Positions 61,270 to 64,000 of a stretch of 64,000 bases of DNA are shown piece by piece. Under the pieces are notes generated by a model, which searched no databases, was not told the DNA's origin, and was given only the letters and a program-made list of their open reading frames with translations. How positions within the stretch are numbered: position 1 is the stretch's first letter; every line of letters begins with the position of its first letter. Source of the stretch: Pseudomonadota bacterium. GTDB lineage: Bacteria; Chloroflexota; UBA6077; JAJPGT01. Location of the stretch: contig JAJPGT010000096.1 in NCBI GenBank assembly GCA_021325655.1, forward strand, positions 124,001 to 188,000. The letters run 5' to 3'. Both the position numbers and the translations under genes were made by a program.

Positions 61270-62651
61270 TGAGCACCGACGCCTTCGCCATCCTGGGAGT
61301 CGTGGTGGTCGTCGCGACGCTGCTGTACGCCGTTCAGCCGCTGCTCCGGCCCGGCCGGCGCCGGCCCGGCGAGCGCGCGCGGATTGCCGCCCGCGCCGAG
61401 GAAGATCAGCTCCTGGACGAGCGGGAGGCCGCCTACCGGGCGCTGGCGGAGCTGGACCTGGACCGCCAGCTCGGCAACCTGGACGAGGCGGACTACCGCG
61501 ACCTGCGGGAGCGCTACCGCCAGCGCGCGGTCGCGGTGCTGCGGGCGCTGGATGGACACGAGCCGGAGCTGGACGAGCAGATCGAGCAGGCGGTGGCGCT
61601 GCACCGGGTCGCCCGCCGCGAAGAGGCGAGCCGCGGCGTGCTGGCCCAGCGCGCCGCGACCCAGCCGCGGGTGCCGCGGCGTGTCGGCGGCCGCGACCTG
61701 CCCGAGCGACCGGTTGCGGAGCCCGGGCGGCGGCAGACCTGGGCCTGGATCGCGCTCGGCGGCGTCTTCATGTTCGCCGGCGCTGCGCTCACCCTTTACC
61801 TGGCGTTCAGCCGCGACCACGCCGCCCAGACGCCACTGGCCACGGTTGATGTCGCCGCTCCGCGCGGCCTGGCCGCCACCGCCGGGCCGGCGCCGCTGCT
61901 GTATCTCGGCGCCGCCGATGGGCTGCTGCGCAGCCGCGACCTCGGCCGCACCTGGGTGCCGGTCGCCGAGGTAGATAGCGCGGCGCGAGCCGTGCTCGCC
62001 AGCCCGGACGGGACGCAGCCCGTCTACGCCGCGACCGAGACGGCGATCGAGCGCAGCCCCGACGGCAGCCGCTGGGAGCGGACAGGCCCCGCCCCGAGCC
62101 CGCGGCTCGTCGCCCTCGCCCACGGCAGCCGGCCCGACACGCTATATGCCGCCAGCGACGACGGCAGCCTGTACCGCAGCCCGGACGGCGGCGCGACCTG
62201 GACCACGCTGCCCGGGAAGGCCCCGGCGCCGCTGACCGCGCTGGCGGTGCTGCCCGGCGCGCCCGACCTGCTTGTCGTGGGCACCGACGGCCAGGGCGTG
62301 CTCGCGTCCGAGGACGACGGTGCCACCTGGCACGCCGCCAACGGCTTCGCCAACGGCCTGCTCGACAGCACCCACGTCCGTGCCCTACTGTTCGACCCGA
62401 ACAGCGGCGACACCGCCACTGCCCCGAACGGGCGCACGTTCCACGGTACCCTGTACGTGGGGACCGAATTCGGCCTGTCGCGCTCGCTCGATGCCGGGGC
62501 GAGCTGGTCGCGCCTGCCGTTTCACGGCGACGTGCGAGTGCTCGGCGCGGGGGTTGGCAACGGCGGCCCCGCCCCGCTGTACCTGCTCGACGCGCAGTCG
62601 CGGCTGTACCGCAGCTTCGACCGGGGGATCACATGGCCCGGCGCGTCGTGA
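61269..62651 (+). CDS. CcmI-like membrane protein fused to an Asp-box beta-propeller
   Basis: A 460-residue protein. Residues 5-24 form a membrane helix, 38-95 a charged helical module (YRALAELDLDRQLGNLDEAD) like the N-terminus of CcmI, and 158-180 a second membrane helix. The rest is extracytoplasmic with six Asp-box (BNR-type, S-x-D-x-G-x-T-W) motifs near residues 222-229, 263-269, 304-311, 347-354, 406-413 and 449-456, implying a propeller. CcmI normally carries TPR repeats that hold apocytochrome; here a propeller takes their place. ATG 61269 overlaps ccmH by one base (TGATG) and the 3' end overlaps the next gene by 19 bases. Confidence 0.75.
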   Translation: MSTDAFAILGVVVVVATLLYAVQPLLRPGRRRPGERARIAARAEEDQLLDEREAAYRALAELDLDRQLGNLDEADYRDLRERYRQRAVAVLRALDGHEPELDEQIEQAVALHRVARREEASRGVLAQRAATQPRVPRRVGGRDLPERPVAEPGRRQTWAWIALGGVFMFAGAALTLYLAFSRDHAAQTPLATVDVAAPRGLAATAGPAPLLYLGAADGLLRSRDLGRTWVPVAEVDSAARAVLASPDGTQPVYAATETAIERSPDGSRWERTGPAPSPRLVALAHGSRPDTLYAASDDGSLYRSPDGGATWTTLPGKAPAPLTALAVLPGAPDLLVVGTDGQGVLASEDDGATWHAANGFANGLLDSTHVRALLFDPNSGDTATAPNGRTFHGTLYVGTEFGLSRSLDAGASWSRLPFHGDVRVLGAGVGNGGPAPLYLLDAQSRLYRSFDRGITWPGAS

Positions 62652-63964
62652 CCAGGCTGATGCGTCGGCGACTCGGGCTGGCGGCGCTCGGCGGCCTGGT
62701 CGCACTGTGCCTGCTGGGCTGGCTGGTGGGCACGGCCTCGGCGCAAGCGACCGGAACGCTGGACGGCACGGTGACACAGGGTACCCCTGGGGGTGGCTCG
62801 GTCTCCGGGCTGCCGGTGCTGCTGCTCGTCTTCAAGGACGAGCAGAAGGTGGACGAGCAGCACACGACGACCGACGTGAATGGGCACTTCCGCTTCGAGG
62901 GGCTGGACCCGGCGCCAGAGCGCATCTACTTCCCGGTGGTGGACTACCAGGGGGTCTCGTACTACTCTGACCCGCTGACCTTCAAGGACAGCACTGCGCA
63001 GTCGGTACAGATCACCATCTACGAGCCGACCCCGAGCGACGAGAAGATCGCCGTTCCCCGGGCGAACATGATCGTCACCGGGGCTGAGCCCGACCGGCTG
63101 TACCTGATGGAGATGGGTGTGGTCGCCAACAGCGGCGACCACACCTACACCGGGGCAGAGACGCTCCACTTCCCTCTTCCGGCCGGGGCGGAGAACTTTG
63201 CCCCGCGCTTCGGCTTCCTGGCGAACAGCGTCAGCCAGCGCCCGGATGGGTTCGTGGTCAACGGCCCGGTGCTGCCCGGCGAGCACCAGCTCGCCTACAG
63301 CTACGAGCTGCCAGCCAGCGGCCAGGAGGTCGTCCTCACCCGGCGAATCGCGTACCCCACCGAGACGTTCTCGCTGTTCGTCCCGCTCCAGGACGGGCTA
63401 CAGGTGAGCAGCCCGCAGCTTTCCGACGACGGGACGCGCGATCTGGGCGGCCAGACCTACCGGGTGTTTAGCGCCAGCCACCTGGCGCGGGGCGAGCAGG
63501 TGAGCATGCGCTTCAGCGGTCTACCCGCTATGCCCGGCGCCACCGCGCAGCGGCTGGGATACCTGCTGCTGGTCGCCGGCGCGGCGATCTCCATCGCCGC
63601 GCTCGTCTTCGCCTGGCGCCGGGGCGCGACCACGCCAGCCGCCGCGCCCGCGGCAGAGCCCGCCGCGGCGCGCCGCGAGCGGCTGCTGGACATCCTGGCC
63701 GACCTGGACGAGCGCTACGAGGCCGGGGAGCTGGACCAGGCCGAGTACCAGCGCTCGCGCGACGTCGCCAAACGCCGCCTGGTGGCGCTGCTGCGCGAGC
63801 ATCCCGCGCTAGCGGAGCCAAGCGCCGCGGCTCAGGTCGGAATTCGGGATTCGGCAGTCGGCGTTCGATCCCCCGATGGCGTTCGATCCCCCGATTCCGA
63901 ACCCCGAACCCCCAATGGCGAACTGGAGCCAGACGCAGCACAGGCCGAGCGCCGCGGGCGGTAG
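62633..63964 (+). CDS. Membrane-anchored beta-sandwich protein of the ccm cluster
   Basis: A 443-residue exported protein. Signal peptide (AALGGLVALCLLGWLVGTAS) leads to a CnaB/carboxypeptidase-regulatory-like domain (TTTDVNGHFRFEGLDP), a second beta-rich region (LHFPLPAGAENFAPRFGFLA) and a membrane helix at ~316-336. The cytoplasmic tail has a short helical module (LLDILADLDERYEAGELDQA), similar to the one in the preceding protein. The last ~35 residues are encoded by a repetitive element containing an 18-base tandem duplication (63860-63895). ATG 62633 overlaps the upstream gene by 19 bases, so the two are probably cotranslated. Function unknown; a role in cytochrome assembly is an inference. 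Confidence 0.65.
   Translation: MARRVVTRLMRRRLGLAALGGLVALCLLGWLVGTASAQATGTLDGTVTQGTPGGGSVSGLPVLLLVFKDEQKVDEQHTTTDVNGHFRFEGLDPAPERIYFPVVDYQGVSYYSDPLTFKDSTAQSVQITIYEPTPSDEKIAVPRANMIVTGAEPDRLYLMEMGVVANSGDHTYTGAETLHFPLPAGAENFAPRFGFLANSVSQRPDGFVVNGPVLPGEHQLAYSYELPASGQEVVLTRRIAYPTETFSLFVPLQDGLQVSSPQLSDDGTRDLGGQTYRVFSASHLARGEQVSMRFSGLPAMPGATAQRLGYLLLVAGAAISIAALVFAWRRGATTPAAAPAAEPAAARRERLLDILADLDERYEAGELDQAEYQRSRDVAKRRLVALLREHPALAEPSAAAQVGIRDSAVGVRSPDGVRSPDSEPRTPNGELEPDAAQAERRGR
63838..63909 (+). repeat. REP-like element with an 18-bp tandem duplication inside the last gene
   Basis: GGCGTTCGATCCCCCGAT occurs twice in tandem (63860-63877 and 63878-63895). It is flanked by imperfect inverted copies (ATTCGGGATTCGG near 63843-63855 and its partner near 63895-63907). 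The whole segment is translated in frame, adding a Pro/Arg/Asp tail. It may be a small palindromic insertion. Confidence 0.5.
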
Positions 63965-64000
63965 ACTGCCCAGCGGCGCCGCCGTGCCCCCGGGCCAGCG

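Noticed and set aside
1-64000. CRISPR arrays, transposases or prophage
   Set aside because: No repeat-spacer arrays, transposase or phage structural genes were seen when reading both strands.

Overview
The window is a 64 kb stretch of very GC-rich bacterial chromosome, densely packed with metabolic and cell-envelope genes. Many genes overlap by four bases (ATGA), GTG/TTG starts are common, and lipoproteins carry Ala/Pro/Thr-rich linkers. A Ycf45-like R3H ATPase, a cyclic-di-AMP receptor beside tmk, coenzyme F420 genes, a reduced Ccm-type cytochrome c maturation cluster and a single tRNA-Leu together suggest Chloroflexota, possibly Thermomicrobia. No rRNA or marker tree supports this, so the placement is an inference. 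I see no CRISPR array, transposase or phage gene.

Layout. 1-1.5 kb: OmpR-type two-component system (kinase cut by the window edge). 1.6-3.5 kb: small HTH protein, secreted protein, a self-contained small transcript encoding a 14-residue peptide, PRC-barrel protein. 3.6-11.3 kb (minus): galE, pyrG with a structured leader, amidohydrolase, darA-tmk-R3H ATPase operon, GNAT protein. 11.7-14.8 kb: paaK plus two enoyl-CoA hydratase-family genes behind a good sigma-70 promoter. 14.9-20 kb: Cys-rich small protein, orphan ABC ATPase, sugar-type ABC importer without ATPase. 20-23.2 kb: sulfopyruvate decarboxylase-like pair divergent from a tungsten aldehyde:ferredoxin oxidoreductase. 23.4-29.1 kb (minus): small proteins, an unusual LysM-LysM-SLT-serine hydrolase fusion, cofD-cofC-cofE, rbsD. 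29.2-32.2 kb: lipoprotein, small membrane proteins, PilZ protein and receiver protein. 32.5-35.7 kb: a PAP2-like protein lacking both catalytic histidines fused to an extra domain, convergent with a DUF262 (GmrSD-like) protein that has an inverted repeat upstream. 36-43.8 kb: hyuBA, membrane protein, flavin oxidoreductase, alpha/beta hydrolase. 44-50.2 kb: frameshifted phosphoesterase and a glycosyltransferase-sulfatase-flippase-methyltransferase operon. 50.5-57.7 kb: amidase lipoprotein, tRNA-Leu(CAG), a sigma factor split by a one-base frameshift, lipoprotein, M20 peptidase, unknown 518-residue protein. 57.8-64 kb: CopD-like protein, ccmE, ccmF, ccmH, a CcmI-like protein fused to an Asp-box propeller, and a membrane-anchored beta-sandwich protein.

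Most unusual are the last cluster (cytochrome c maturation genes tied to a propeller and a second protein sharing the same helical module), the degenerate-enzyme fusions at 24.4-26.0 and 32.5-33.7 kb, the 14-codon transcript at 3.0 kb, and two single-base frameshifts (45.35 and 53.08 kb) in otherwise intact genes. The frameshifts may be assembly errors. All functional calls rest on reading translated sequence; no database search was run.
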